Shown in pieces: positions 1 through 8,124 of a stretch of DNA of 64,000 bases. The notes beneath the pieces were generated by a model. That model worked only from the letters and a program-made list of their open reading frames with translations. It had not been told where the DNA came from and ran no database searches. The stretch's first letter is position 1. Every line of letters begins with the position of its first letter. The position numbers were made by a program, and so were the translations under genes. Source of the stretch: an uncultured Oscillibacter sp. Its GTDB lineage: Bacteria > Bacillota > Clostridia > Oscillospirales > Oscillospiraceae. Location: the NCBI GenBank assembly GCA_910585245.1, contig CAJUCO010000008.1, positions 13,048-77,047 of the forward strand, given 5' to 3'.

Positions 1-1
1 G

Positions 2-991
2 GTTGTCCTTACCGGGGAGGCGCCGGTGGCCGCTATGGGGGACTACGCCAAGGAGCTGGCCGCCTACACCCGGGGTCAGGGCCGCCTGAGCCTCCGCCCC
101 GCCGGATACCGGCCCTGCGCGGACCTGGAGACGGTTATTGCGGCCATGGGCTACGACCCGGAGCGGGACGTGGAGAACACGCCGGACTCCGTCTTTTGCG
201 CCCACGGAGCGGGGCACACGGTGAAATGGAGCGACGTCCCCGCCCGGGCCCATGTGGAAAGCGGCCTCCGCCTGGACGGCCCGCCGCCGGAGAAGGAGGA
301 GGTCCCCCCGGCAAGCCGCTCTGCCGCCTACGCCGGAACCATCGAGCAGGACAAGGAGCTCCAGGCTATCTTTGAGCGGACCTACGGCAAGGGGAAGCGC
401 CGGGACTTCCTGCCGCCCAAGGCCCCCCGGCGGCCCCCGGCCGGGGAGGGCGGAGAGGCCCGCCCCATCTCCGCCCCGCCCTCCGGGCCGGAGTATTTGC
501 TGGTGGACGGGTACAACATCATCTTCGCCTGGGAGGAGTTGAAGGCCATAGCCCAGGAGAGCCTGGACGCCGCCCGGAAGGCCCTGTGCGACCTTCTTTG
601 CAACTACCAGGGCTGCCGGGGCTGCGAGGTCATCGCCGTTTTCGACGCCTACAAGGTCAAGGGGGGCCAGGGCTCTGTGGAGAAATACCACAACATTCAC
701 GTGGTCTACACCAAGGAGGCGGAGACGGCGGACGCCTACATTGAGCGGACCACCTACGAGCTGGGAAAGCGCCACCGGGTGCGGGTGGCCACCTCCGACG
801 GGCCGGAGCAGCTCATCATCCTGGGCCACGGGGCTCTGCGCCTCTCCGCCACCGCCTTTCGGGAGGAGGTGGAGCAGGTCCAAGGGCAGATCGCCCAGGT
901 GCTGGCCCAAAACAACCGCCGGGGCAAGGGCCCGGGGGCCCTGCGCTCCGCCATGGAACGAGCTGTGAAAAAGGAGGAACCGCCATGTTGA
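2..991 (+). CDS. EF-G/TetM-like translation GTPase, C-terminal part, fused to a NYN (YacP-like) domain; 5' end outside window
   Basis: The reading frame is open from base 2, so the gene begins upstream; 329 residues are visible. The first ~75 residues resemble the end of EF-G-like ribosomal protection proteins, with the VLTGEAPVAAM stretch of domain IV and the FCAHGAGHTVKW region of domain V. After a proline-rich linker, the NYN domain starts near visible residue 160 with YLLVDGYNIIFAW and keeps acidic residues typical of this PIN-like RNase fold (VDGYN, FDAYK, ATSDGPEQ). TetM relatives remove tetracycline from ribosomes, but fusions with a NYN domain are not known to confer resistance. A ribosome-associated GTPase linked to RNA cleavage is an inference. 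The stop overlaps the start of the LspA-like gene, so the two are probably co-transcribed. Confidence 0.8.
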   Translation, partial: VVLTGEAPVAAMGDYAKELAAYTRGQGRLSLRPAGYRPCADLETVIAAMGYDPERDVENTPDSVFCAHGAGHTVKWSDVPARAHVESGLRLDGPPPEKEEVPPASRSAAYAGTIEQDKELQAIFERTYGKGKRRDFLPPKAPRRPPAGEGGEARPISAPPSGPEYLLVDGYNIIFAWEELKAIAQESLDAARKALCDLLCNYQGCRGCEVIAVFDAYKVKGGQGSVEKYHNIHVVYTKEAETADAYIERTTYELGKRHRVRVATSDGPEQLIILGHGALRLSATAFREEVEQVQGQIAQVLAQNNRRGKGPGALRSAMERAVKKEEPPC

Positions 992-1452
992 CTACCTTCG
1001 CCACCCTGGCCGTGTGCTCCGGCTGCGCCACCGTCCGCCGCTATCTGGACCGCTCCAGCCGCCGGGAGACGGACCACTTTGGCGGCCGGGTCCGGCTGAG
1101 GGTCCTTCGAAACCGGGGAGCGGCCTTTGGCCTGCCCATACCGGCCCTGCCGCTGGCCTCCGGGGCGGCGCTGGAGCTACTGTGGTGGCGGCGGAAACGC
1201 TGCCCCTTGGGAACGGGGCTGATTCTGGGCGGAGGGCTCAGCAATCTTTTGGAGCGCCTTCAAGAGGGGGAGGTCTATGATTACCTCCAGTTTCCAAAAG
1301 CCCCCAGGCCCCTGAACCGATACGTCTTCAATTTGGCAGACCTTTGCATTGCTACCGGCGGCGCTCTCTGCCTCTTCCGGGGAAAGCGGTCTCCGGGCCT
1401 CGGGAATGTTTCCTCTCGCGGCTCCTCGTGGGGACGGGGAGTGCTCCGGTAA
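985..1452 (+). CDS. lspA: signal peptidase II-like membrane protease (LspA family), catalytic Asp replaced by Glu
   Basis: This 155-residue protein has the LspA hallmarks in order: NRGAAFG near residue 43, GGGLSNLLER near residue 80, and FNLADLCI near residue 115. LspA removes signal peptides from prolipoproteins at the outer face of the membrane with an Asp pair. The second Asp is present in FNLAD, but the first, normally in GNxxDR, is Glu here (SNLLER). The protein is hydrophobic and the C-terminal tail after residue ~130 is arginine- and glycine-rich. The ATG overlaps the preceding stop by 7 bases, which suggests translational coupling. It could be a divergent LspA with altered activity or a paralogue; no second copy lies in the window. 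Confidence 0.7.
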   Translation: MLTTFATLAVCSGCATVRRYLDRSSRRETDHFGGRVRLRVLRNRGAAFGLPIPALPLASGAALELLWWRRKRCPLGTGLILGGGLSNLLERLQEGEVYDYLQFPKAPRPLNRYVFNLADLCIATGGALCLFRGKRSPGLGNVSSRGSSWGRGVLR

Positions 1453-1498
1453 AATTGTCCGGCCGTCAAAAAACGGGGAAACCAAATCTGACGGAAAG

Positions 1499-1545
1499 AA
1501 CGCTGCGAGAGAAATCCGGAAAGGACTCCTCTCGTAGCGTTTTCC
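1499..1545 (+). terminator. hairpin terminator after the LspA-like gene
   Basis: The arms AACGCTGCGAGAG and CTCTCGTAGCGTT pair around a GGAAA-containing loop and are followed by a short T run. It resembles the CGAGAG-type hairpins near 31,574 and 35,348. Confidence 0.6.
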
Positions 1546-1693
1546 ATTCGGGCTTTTTGGGGGCGGCTTTTTTCACAGGCTGCCGACGTGAAACGGCGGA
1601 ATCTTGGAAAGAGCCTCTGGGATTCTTTCTCACTGCGGTGAGAATCTACGGAGACTATCCATAGGAGTGGCAGAGGTGCGCATCCCCGCCTTG

Positions 1694-2041
1694 TCAAAAG
1701 ATCCGTTCGCCCAGGTATTTGTCGTGGGGGACGATCAGGCACGCCTCTATGGATTTCCAGTAACTTCCGTAAAGGTTTTTCTGTGCCGCTCCATAGTGCT
1801 CTTTTGTGTCAAATTCCCAGAAGAGCACATATTTGACGCTTTTCACCACCCGCGTGATGGCGCGGGGAGGAAGCTCCTCTCGAATCTGCTCCAGATCAAT
1901 GCGGTGTCCTCTTTTGAACAGGCGAAGGGATAAAAGGCCTGTCTGACTTTCCAAAAAGTCCCTGGCCTCCAGCATGAGCGCTTCAAATTCCTCTGCCTTT
2001 TGGGGCTTGACCTGGTAAATACAAACCTCGTTAAAGGGCAT
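1694..2041 (-). CDS. small dimeric alpha-beta barrel protein (ABM-like)
   Basis: The 115-residue product starts at the ATG at 2041, which has AGGAGG 7-8 bases upstream; a longer frame lacks such a site. The layout MPFNEVCIYQVKPQKAEEFE, a helix, a central strand and YVLFWEFDTKEHY resembles antibiotic-biosynthesis-monooxygenase-type ferredoxin-like folds, which often act as cofactor-free oxygenases or as small binding proteins. No catalytic residue can be named, so the function is open. It is convergent with the LspA-like gene and has its own promoter at 2128-2156. Confidence 0.6.
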   Translation of the reverse strand: MPFNEVCIYQVKPQKAEEFEALMLEARDFLESQTGLLSLRLFKRGHRIDLEQIREELPPRAITRVVKSVKYVLFWEFDTKEHYGAAQKNLYGSYWKSIEACLIVPHDKYLGERIF

Positions 2042-2127
2042 GACGGTTCCTCCTCCCTCTCCTTGTGCCGGGACAGGCTCACCGCGTTTTCCGCGGAGGT
2101 TCCGCCCAAGTCCTCGGGGTTGCCCCG

Positions 2128-2156
2128 ATTTTACCACGGCTTAGGTTCAGGCGCAA
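2128..2156 (-). promoter_or_regulatory. promoter for the ABM-like gene
   Basis: On the minus strand, TTGCGC and TAAAAT are separated by 17 bases, about 85 bases upstream of the ATG at 2041. The same hexamers occur at 30,258-30,286. Confidence 0.6.
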
Positions 2157-2226
2157 GGTCCACTTCGAGAGGTCGCCCTCCGCCACAGGACGGCGCAAAA
2201 GGGGAACGGATAGGGGAGAGGACCTC

Positions 2227-2255
2227 TTGACTTTCCGTCCTTTTTATGCTAGACT
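2227..2255 (+). promoter_or_regulatory. promoter of the SCIFF operon
   Basis: TTGACT and TAGACT are separated by 17 bases, 77 bases upstream of the scfA ATG. Confidence 0.65.
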
Positions 2256-2331
2256 TTCCAAAACGAACACCCGTTTTTCCCAAGGAAGCCCAAACCGGGT
2301 TTCAAATCTGAATCAGAGGGGAGAAGACCGT

Positions 2332-2472
2332 ATGAAAAGAATCAAGACTCTAGAGACCCGCAGCCTCTGCGAGAGCGCCAAGAAGGGCGGTTGCGGCGAG
2401 TGCCAGACCTCCTGCCAGTCCGCTTGCAAAACCTCCTGCGGCGTCGCCAACCAGAAGTGCGAGCAGAAGTGA
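2332..2472 (+). CDS. scfA: SCIFF ranthipeptide precursor
   Basis: This 46-residue peptide is the precursor of the six-cysteines-in-forty-five (SCIFF) ranthipeptide, in which radical SAM chemistry links Cys sulfurs to neighbouring residues. The conserved leader MKRIKTLETRSL is followed by a core with GGCGECQTSCQSACKTSCG and a final Cys at residue 43. Cysteines lie at 13, 21, 24, 28, 32, 36 and 43, so there are seven instead of the usual six; the extra one is Cys13 at the leader-core border. The ATG is preceded by GGGGAG. The maturase gene follows after a hairpin. The biological role of SCIFF is not firmly established; a link to signalling or stress is inference. Confidence 0.93.
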   Translation: MKRIKTLETRSLCESAKKGGCGECQTSCQSACKTSCGVANQKCEQK

Positions 2473-2480
2473 ACACACGA

Positions 2481-2506
2481 AGCGCCGCCGCCCAGGCGGC
2501 GCTTTT
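2481..2506 (+). terminator. hairpin between scfA and scfB
   Basis: The arms AGCGCCGCC and GGCGGCGCT flank a 5-base loop and are followed by a short T run. It probably attenuates readthrough so that the precursor is made in excess over the maturase. Confidence 0.7.
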
Positions 2507-2554
2507 CCTGTTGGAAAAACCGCCGTTCCTTCCCGGGCGGCCTTGGAGGATCAC

Positions 2555-3940
2555 ATGGTACATCAATACCAACTCAATGGATACAATATCGTTTTAGACA
2601 GCTGTTCCGGCGGCATCCACGTGGTGGACGAGGTGGCCTATGACGTCATTGCCCTCTACCCGGACCACACGGCAGAGGAAATCGTGGCGGCCCTGCTGGA
2701 AAAATACCCGAACCGTTCCGACGTGACGGAAGAAGAACTGCGGGAGTGTCTGGCCGACGTGGAGTCGCTGGTAAACTCCGGCCAACTCTATACCCCCGAT
2801 ACCTTCTCGGACATCGCCGGGACCTTTAAAGAGCGCTCCGGCGACGTGGTAAAGGCCCTCTGCCTTCACGTGGCCCACACCTGTAACCTCAACTGCTCCT
2901 ACTGCTTCGCAAGCCAGGGGAAATACCATGGGGACCGGGCCCTCATGCCCTTTGAGGTGGGCAAGCAGGCCCTGGACTTCCTTATCGCCCACTCCGGAAG
3001 CCGGACGAACCTGGAGGTAGACTTCTTCGGCGGCGAGCCGCTGATGAACTGGCAGGTGGTAAAGGACCTGGTGGCCTACGCCCGGACCCAGGAGGAGCCG
3101 CACCACAAGCATTTCCGCTTCACCCTCACCACCAACGGGATGCTCATTGACCAAGACGTCATTGACTTTGCCAACCGGGAGATGGACAACGTGGTCCTCT
3201 CTCTGGACGGGCGGAGGGAGATTCACGACGCCCTTCGGGTGGACTACGCCGGAAACGGCAGCTATGAGCGGATTGTCCCCAAGTTTCAGGAGCTGGTGAA
3301 GGCCCGGGGGGGAAGCCGGTACTATATGAGGGGCACATTTACCCACCGGAATCCGGATTTCACGAAGGACCTCTTCCACATGGCGGATCTGGGCTTCACC
3401 GAGCTCTCCATGGAGCCGGTGGTCTGCGCTCCGGGGGACCCGGCGGCCCTGACTGCGGAGGACCTGGAGACCGTGAAGGAGCAGTACGAGCTCCTGGCAA
3501 AGGAGATGCAAAAGCGCCGTAAAGAGGGGCGCCCCATCACCTTTTACCACTATATGCTGGACCTTACGGGAGGACCCTGCGTCTACAAGCGGGTCTCCGG
3601 CTGCGGCTCCGGCACGGAGTACATGGCCGTCACCCCCTGGGGGGATTTGTACCCCTGCCACCAGTTCGTGGGGGAGGAGGCGTACAAGCTGGGGGACGTG
3701 TGGCAGGGCGTGACGAATACCGCCCTGCGGGAGGAGTTCCGGTCCTGCAACGCCTACGCCCGGCCCGAGTGCGCGGACTGCTGGGCCAAGCTCTATTGCT
3801 CCGGCGGCTGCGCTGCCAATGCCTACCACGCCTCTGGCTCCATCCGGGGGGTTTACGAGGCGGGCTGCGAGCTCTTTCGCAAGCGGATGGAGTGTGCCAT
3901 CATGCTCCAGGCCGCCCAGGCGGAGGAAAGCGGAGTATGA
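2555..3940 (+). CDS. scfB: radical SAM SCIFF maturase with SPASM domain
   Basis: The 461-residue enzyme binds the SAM-cleaving 4Fe-4S cluster through Cys110, Cys114 and Cys117 (CNLNCSYC) and has a Cys-rich SPASM region near residues 340-420 (CVYKRVSGCGSG, then CNAYARPECADCWAKLYC) for auxiliary clusters. An N-terminal PqqD/RRE-like segment (residues 1-90) probably binds the ScfA leader. FFGGEPL and TTNGM are further radical SAM motifs. GGAGGA lies 4 bases before the ATG at 2555; an upstream TTG overlaps this site and is unlikely. The stop overlaps the start of the decarboxylase gene. It forms thioether links in ScfA by family knowledge. Confidence 0.93.
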   Translation: MVHQYQLNGYNIVLDSCSGGIHVVDEVAYDVIALYPDHTAEEIVAALLEKYPNRSDVTEEELRECLADVESLVNSGQLYTPDTFSDIAGTFKERSGDVVKALCLHVAHTCNLNCSYCFASQGKYHGDRALMPFEVGKQALDFLIAHSGSRTNLEVDFFGGEPLMNWQVVKDLVAYARTQEEPHHKHFRFTLTTNGMLIDQDVIDFANREMDNVVLSLDGRREIHDALRVDYAGNGSYERIVPKFQELVKARGGSRYYMRGTFTHRNPDFTKDLFHMADLGFTELSMEPVVCAPGDPAALTAEDLETVKEQYELLAKEMQKRRKEGRPITFYHYMLDLTGGPCVYKRVSGCGSGTEYMAVTPWGDLYPCHQFVGEEAYKLGDVWQGVTNTALREEFRSCNAYARPECADCWAKLYCSGGCAANAYHASGSIRGVYEAGCELFRKRMECAIMLQAAQAEESGV

Positions 3941-5274
3941 CCACCCCCGTGGCGGACTTCCTCCGGGCCTACGCCGCCTCCGGCACGGTCCGGCTCCATA
4001 TGCCGGGGCACAAGGGCCGGGGACCTCTGGGCTGCGAACATTGGGACCTGACGGAAATATCCGGGGCGGACTCCCTCTATGAGGCGGCGGGCATCATCGC
4101 AAAGAGCGAGGAAAACGCCGCCGCCCTCTTCGGCTCCGCCGCCACGTTCTACTCCACTGAAGGGTCTACCCATTGTATCAAGGCCATGCTGTTCCTGGCC
4201 CTTCAAAACCGTCCGGCAGGGACGCCGCCGGTGATTCTGGCCGCCCGGAACGTCCACAGGGCCTTTGTCCATGCCGCCGCCCTGCTGGATTTCGAGCCGG
4301 TGTGGCTCTGGCCGGAGGAGGGGACAAACTCCCTCTGTGCCTGTCCCATTACGGCGGAGGGTCTGGAAAAAAACTTGGCCTCACTGCCTGCGCCTCCCGC
4401 CGCCGTCTACGTCACCAGCCCCGACTATTTGGGAAACACGGCGGACGTCTCCGCCCTGGCGGAGGTGTGCCATGCCCATAAAACGCCGCTTCTGGTGGAC
4501 AACGCCCACGGGGCCTATCTGCGCTTCCTGGCCCCCTCCCGCCACCCTCTGGACCAGGGGGCGGACCTCACCTGCGATTCCGCCCACAAGACCCTGCCGG
4601 TTCTCACCGGCGGGGCATACCTCCATGTTGCCAAAACCGCCCCGGCGGCGTTTTTGGAGAACGTCCGGCCCGCCCTGGCCCTCTTCGGGTCCACCAGCCC
4701 CTCCTATCTGACCTTAGCGTCCCTGGACTTATGCAACCGCTGTTTGTCGGAGGAGTACCCCGCCCGCTTGGAGGAGGCTGTCCGCCGCCTGGAGGCCCTG
4801 GGGAAATCCCTTTCCGCCCAGGGCTGGCGGACAGAGCCCTCAGACCCCCTGCGCCTGACCCTCCGGGCCCCGGCGGGCCTGACGGGGCTGGACTTGGCGG
4901 ACCGGCTCCGCCGGGGCGGCGGGGAGTGCGAGTACGCGGACCGGGACTTCCTGGTCCTCATGACCACGCCGGAAAACGGCCCGGAGGACCTTGCCCGGGT
5001 CTCCGCCGCCCTGGGGGAGAACCGGGCTCCCGCCGCCCCGGCGGTTTTCCTGCCTCCCGCCAGGGGGAAGCGGCTTCGGTCCATCCGAGAGGCCCTGTTC
5101 GCTCCCCAGGAGACCGTCCCGGTGGAGGAGAGTCTGGGCCGGGTCTGCGGCGGGCCCACGGTGAGCTGCCCCCCGGCGGTGCCCATCGCCGTGTCCGGGG
5201 AGCGGATTGGGAAAGAGGCCCTGGCGCTGTTTCGGTATTACGGCGTAAAACTCGTGGCTGTTTTAAAGGACTGA
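3937..5274 (+). CDS. PLP-dependent Orn/Lys/Arg decarboxylase family protein
   Basis: The 445-residue protein belongs to the fold-type I basic amino acid decarboxylases. MPGHKG at residues 22-27 and the Schiff-base lysine Lys218 in DSAHKT are characteristic, with HGAY and the Asp of LVDNAHG in the cofactor site. It is of the short type, without an N-terminal receiver-like wing. In Firmicutes such genes often act in polyamine synthesis, but the substrate cannot be read from sequence. The ATG overlaps the scfB stop (ATGA), with GGAGG upstream, so it is translated with the maturase. Whether it is linked to SCIFF is unknown. Confidence 0.85.
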   Translation: MTTPVADFLRAYAASGTVRLHMPGHKGRGPLGCEHWDLTEISGADSLYEAAGIIAKSEENAAALFGSAATFYSTEGSTHCIKAMLFLALQNRPAGTPPVILAARNVHRAFVHAAALLDFEPVWLWPEEGTNSLCACPITAEGLEKNLASLPAPPAAVYVTSPDYLGNTADVSALAEVCHAHKTPLLVDNAHGAYLRFLAPSRHPLDQGADLTCDSAHKTLPVLTGGAYLHVAKTAPAAFLENVRPALALFGSTSPSYLTLASLDLCNRCLSEEYPARLEEAVRRLEALGKSLSAQGWRTEPSDPLRLTLRAPAGLTGLDLADRLRRGGGECEYADRDFLVLMTTPENGPEDLARVSAALGENRAPAAPAVFLPPARGKRLRSIREALFAPQETVPVEESLGRVCGGPTVSCPPAVPIAVSGERIGKEALALFRYYGVKLVAVLKD

Positions 5275-5305
5275 AAATTGAAAAATGAGGCACACTAGCC
5301 TTGCC

Positions 5306-5338
5306 GCCCCGTTCCTCTGGGACGGGGCAAATTTTTTT
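5306..5338 (+). terminator. hairpin terminator before the ferredoxin gene
   Basis: GCCCCGT and ACGGGGC pair around a short loop and are followed by seven Ts at 5332-5338. Confidence 0.7.
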
Positions 5339-5356
5339 CAGAATAGGAGAAACGCG

Positions 5357-5536
5357 ATGAACGCGACGGTAAATGAAAGTTGCATTGGCTGCGGCCTGTG
5401 CGCCGGGAACTGCCCGGAGGTATTTTCCATGGGAGACGACGGCTTTGCCCACGGCGGGGAGGTCCCTGACGGGATGCTGGACGCGGCCCAGAGCGCCCGG
5501 GACGAGTGCCCGGTGAGTGCTATCAGCATCGGCTGA
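5357..5536 (+). CDS. small 4Fe-4S ferredoxin
   Basis: The 59-residue protein carries CIGCGLCAGNCPEVF near residues 9-23 and a distal ECPVSAI, the pattern of single-cluster bacterial ferredoxins. It would carry electrons in the cytoplasm; a radical SAM enzyme such as ScfB could be a client, which is inference from position only. AGGAGA lies 6 bases before the ATG. A hairpin terminator separates it from the decarboxylase gene, so its expression depends on readthrough or an unseen promoter. Confidence 0.88.
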   Translation: MNATVNESCIGCGLCAGNCPEVFSMGDDGFAHGGEVPDGMLDAAQSARDECPVSAISIG

Positions 5537-5559
5537 TAGAGGGCCTCTTGCCGAGGCGG

Positions 5560-5597
5560 GGGGCTTTTACTCGCCTGCAAGGGCGAGTAAAAGCCCC
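5560..5597. terminator. bidirectional hairpin between ferredoxin and lepA
   Basis: Two perfect 16-base arms, beginning GGGGCTTTTACTCGCC, flank a 6-base loop between convergent genes, so it may end transcription from both sides. The A/T-rich parts of the stem supply U runs on either strand. Confidence 0.7.
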
Positions 5598-5604
5598 GGC
5601 GAGG

Positions 5605-7410
5605 TCACTCGTCCAGCTTCAGCACCGCCAGGAAGGCCTCCGTGGGAATCTGAACAGACCCCAGGCTCCGCATCTTCTTCTTGCCCTCCTTCTGCTTTTC
5701 CAAGAGCTTCTTTTTCCGGGTGATGTCGCCGCCATAGCACTTGGCCAGCACGTCCTTCCGCATGGCCTTGACCGTCTCCCGGGCGATCACCCGCCCGCCG
5801 ATGGCCGCTTGCACCGGCACCTCGAAGAGCTGGCGGGGGATGTTCTCCTTCAGCTTCTCACAGAGCTTCCGGGCCCGGCCATAGGCCTTGCCCTTATGGG
5901 CAATGAAGCTCAGCGCGTCCACCTGGTCCCCATTTAAAAGCAAATCCACCTTCACCAGCTCGCTGGGCCGGTAGCCGGAGAGCTCGTAGTCCAAGGACGC
6001 GTAGCCCTTGGTGTTGGCTTTCAGCGTGTCGAAGAAATCGTAAATAATCTCGTTCAGCGGCATCTGGTAATGGAGCTCCACCAGGTGGGTGTCCAGGTAC
6101 TGCATATCCTTGAACTCCCCCCGGCGCTCCTGGCACATGGGCATGATGTTCCCCACGTAGTCGTTGGGGCTGATGATAGAGACCTTTACATAAGGCTCCT
6201 CCGCCCGCTCGATGGAGGCCGGGTCCGGATAATTGTGGGGGTTATCCACCCGCACAAGGCTACCGTCTGTTTTATAAACATCATATATTACGGAAGGTAA
6301 TGTAGTCACCAGGTCCAAGTCAAATTCCCGCTCCAGCCGCTCCTGGATGACCTCCATATGGAGCATTCCCAAAAAGCCGCAGCGGAAGCCGAAGCCCAGG
6401 GCCACGGAGGACTCGGGCTCGAAGCTCAAGGACGCGTCGTTGAGCCGCAGCTTTTCCAGGGCGTCCCGCAGGTCCGGGTACTTGGACCCGTCCTCGGTGT
6501 AAATGCCACAATAGACCATGGGCTGCACGGGCCGGTAGCCCGGGAGGGCCTCCGCCGCCGGGGTGGCGGCGTCTGTCACGGTGTCGCCCACCCGGGTGTC
6601 CTGGACATTTTTAATGGAAGCGGTGAAATAGCCCACCTCCCCCGCCTGGAGGCGGTCGCAGGACTCCATACCCAAGGGCAGCAGGTGGCCGCACTCCACT
6701 ACCTGATAGGAAGCGCCGGAGGCCATCATTTTTACGGTCTGCCCGGTACGGAGGCTGCCCTCCATCAGGCGCATATAGACGATGACCCCCCGGTAGCTGT
6801 CGTACTGACTGTCGAAAATCAGGGCCTTAAGGGGGGCATTCGGGTCCCCGGCGGGAGGCGGGACGTTTTTCACTACGTCTTCCAGCACCGCGTCGATGTT
6901 GACCCCCTGCTTGGCGGAGATCTCCGGTGCGTCCAGGGCCGGGAGGCCGATGATATCCTCCACCTCCTGCTTGGCCTGGGCGGGGTTGGCAGCGGGAAGG
7001 TCGATTTTGTTGAACACCGGAAGAATCTCCAAATCGTGTTCCATGGCGAGATAGGTGTTGGCCAGGGTTTGAGCCTCCACACCCTGGGTGGAGTCCACCA
7101 CCAAAACGGCCCCCTCGCAGGCGGCCAGAGACCGGGATACCTCGTAGTTAAAGTCCACGTGGCCCGGGGTGTCGATGAGGTTCAGGGCATAATCCTCCCC
7201 GTCGGCGGCATGGTAGAGGAGCCGGACGGCCCGGGCCTTGATGGTGATGCCCCGTTCCCGCTCCAAGTCCATGTTGTCCAGCAGCTGGCTCTCCATCTCC
7301 CGCTGGCTGACGGCATCGCACTTTTCCAGCAGCCGGTCCGCCAGGGTGGACTTGCCGTGGTCGATATGAGCAATGATGGAAAAATTACGAATGTGATCTT
7401 GTTGAATCAT
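5605..7410 (-). CDS. lepA: elongation factor 4 (LepA), ribosome-associated GTPase
   Basis: This 601-residue GTPase acts on the 70S ribosome and is thought to aid stalled or mistranslocated complexes or ribosome assembly. The G motifs are AHIDHGKST at residues 14-22, DTPGH and NKIDLP; the LepA-specific C-terminal domain ends in LKLDE. Length matches the family. The start at 7410 has AAGGAGG upstream; an earlier in-frame start adds a non-conserved extension. The region just upstream holds a near-exact second copy of the first 17 codons and the ribosome site, separated by an inserted repeat, so the native promoter may have been displaced. Confidence 0.96.
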   Translation of the reverse strand: MIQQDHIRNFSIIAHIDHGKSTLADRLLEKCDAVSQREMESQLLDNMDLERERGITIKARAVRLLYHAADGEDYALNLIDTPGHVDFNYEVSRSLAACEGAVLVVDSTQGVEAQTLANTYLAMEHDLEILPVFNKIDLPAANPAQAKQEVEDIIGLPALDAPEISAKQGVNIDAVLEDVVKNVPPPAGDPNAPLKALIFDSQYDSYRGVIVYMRLMEGSLRTGQTVKMMASGASYQVVECGHLLPLGMESCDRLQAGEVGYFTASIKNVQDTRVGDTVTDAATPAAEALPGYRPVQPMVYCGIYTEDGSKYPDLRDALEKLRLNDASLSFEPESSVALGFGFRCGFLGMLHMEVIQERLEREFDLDLVTTLPSVIYDVYKTDGSLVRVDNPHNYPDPASIERAEEPYVKVSIISPNDYVGNIMPMCQERRGEFKDMQYLDTHLVELHYQMPLNEIIYDFFDTLKANTKGYASLDYELSGYRPSELVKVDLLLNGDQVDALSFIAHKGKAYGRARKLCEKLKENIPRQLFEVPVQAAIGGRVIARETVKAMRKDVLAKCYGGDITRKKKLLEKQKEGKKKMRSLGSVQIPTEAFLAVLKLDE

Positions 7411-7427
7411 AGAGAAAGGCCTCCTTG
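7359..7427 (-). repeat. direct repeat copy 1: lepA 5' end
   Basis: This 69-base segment covers the lepA ribosome site and first 17 codons. It matches 7601-7669 with only two differences. Confidence 0.9.
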
Positions 7428-7484
7428 GGCAAGTCCACCGGGGCCCCATCGAAGATGGGGCGCGCCGGAGGCGCGTAATAAAAT

Positions 7485-7600
7485 AAAAAACCGGGGACCT
7501 CGCAAAATCAAAGATTTTGTGGGGAGAGGAAGAAGGAACGAAGCAAAGCGGAGACCACGCCGTCAGGCGGGGGCGAAGAGGGCGGAGTTTCTTCTGACGA
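7485..7600. repeat. dispersed intergenic repeat, copy A
   Basis: A ~115-base sequence shared with 17,379-17,497 at roughly 80 per cent identity by eye. It contains the palindrome CAAAATC-AA-GATTTTG and the shared blocks GTGGGGAGAGGA and CGGAGTTTCTTC. Copy A lies between the two copies of the lepA 5' end, and both copies lie between genes. No coding potential is convincing. Confidence 0.8.
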
Positions 7601-7652
7601 GGTCGATATGAGCGATGATGGAAAAATTACGAATGTGATCTTGTTGAATCAT
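7563..7652 (-). pseudogene. decapitated duplicate of the lepA start (29 codons)
   Basis: The ATG at 7652 has its own GGAGG and encodes [17 protein letters not shown] exactly as in lepA, then leaves homology inside the inserted repeat and stops after 29 codons. It is probably the original translation start of lepA, cut off by the insertion and duplication. Confidence 0.75.
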
Positions 7653-7669
7653 AGAGAAAGACCTCCTTG
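7601..7669 (-). repeat. direct repeat copy 2: duplicated lepA 5' end
   Basis: It equals 7359-7427 except for two bases; the offset is 242 bases. The spacer 7428-7600 holds the dispersed repeat. Confidence 0.9.
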
Positions 7670-7683
7670 AGGAAATGGTATCA

Positions 7684-8085
7684 TCATTGAGGGAGAGGGG
7701 ATACAGACGTCCATACGCCGGTTTCGGCATCCCGCGCCAAGACGAGCTGGTCCGGACTGGTTCCCCGGTGGAAATATATGCTTTCGGCGGAATCGCCGAC
7801 TTGGATTTCAAACCGGTTTTTCGCGCCGAAGCTGCTGTTCAGCCCGCCTAGGCAGCGATAAAAAGAGCAGTGGATCTCATCGCCGGTCTGTTTGGCCTCC
7901 ATGGCCCGGATATAACCCATGGAACCCAGGGAAAAGGTCTCCACCGTGACGGTGGCCCCGTCCCCGGAGACGGAGAAGTCCTGGAGGAAGACGTCCGTCC
8001 TCTTTTGAAAGCCCGGCAGCACAAACAGCATTCCGGCCACCGCGCCAATGAGAAAGGCAAGAAAAACAGGCATCCATTTTTTCAT
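7684..8085 (-). CDS. small membrane-anchored or secreted protein of unknown function
   Basis: I do not recognise the family of this 133-residue protein. It starts MKKWMPVFLAFLIGAVAG, a signal peptide or single N-terminal anchor, and the rest looks like a soluble beta-rich domain with two Cys (CSFYRC) that could form a disulfide outside the cell. GGAAGG lies 9 bases before the ATG at 8085. It is the last gene of the XRE-MBOAT-SGNH operon, 39 bases after its neighbour, so a role in cell-surface acylation is possible but unproven. Confidence 0.65.
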   Translation of the reverse strand: MKKWMPVFLAFLIGAVAGMLFVLPGFQKRTDVFLQDFSVSGDGATVTVETFSLGSMGYIRAMEAKQTGDEIHCSFYRCLGGLNSSFGAKNRFEIQVGDSAESIYFHRGTSPDQLVLARDAETGVWTSVSPLPQ

Positions 8086-8124
8086 ACGCAAGGACCTTCC
8101 CCCATCTTCAATAAATAGCGGCTC

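Noticed and set aside
2..991. Tetracycline resistance gene
   Set aside because: The NYN fusion form is not known to confer resistance and the GTPase part is outside the window.
2594..3829. Long open frame opposite scfB
   Set aside because: It mirrors codon bias of a GC-rich gene, has no family motif, and scfB is certain.
6358..7611. Long open frame opposite lepA
   Set aside because: It is the antisense of lepA with no ribosome site; its end merely runs through the dispersed repeat.
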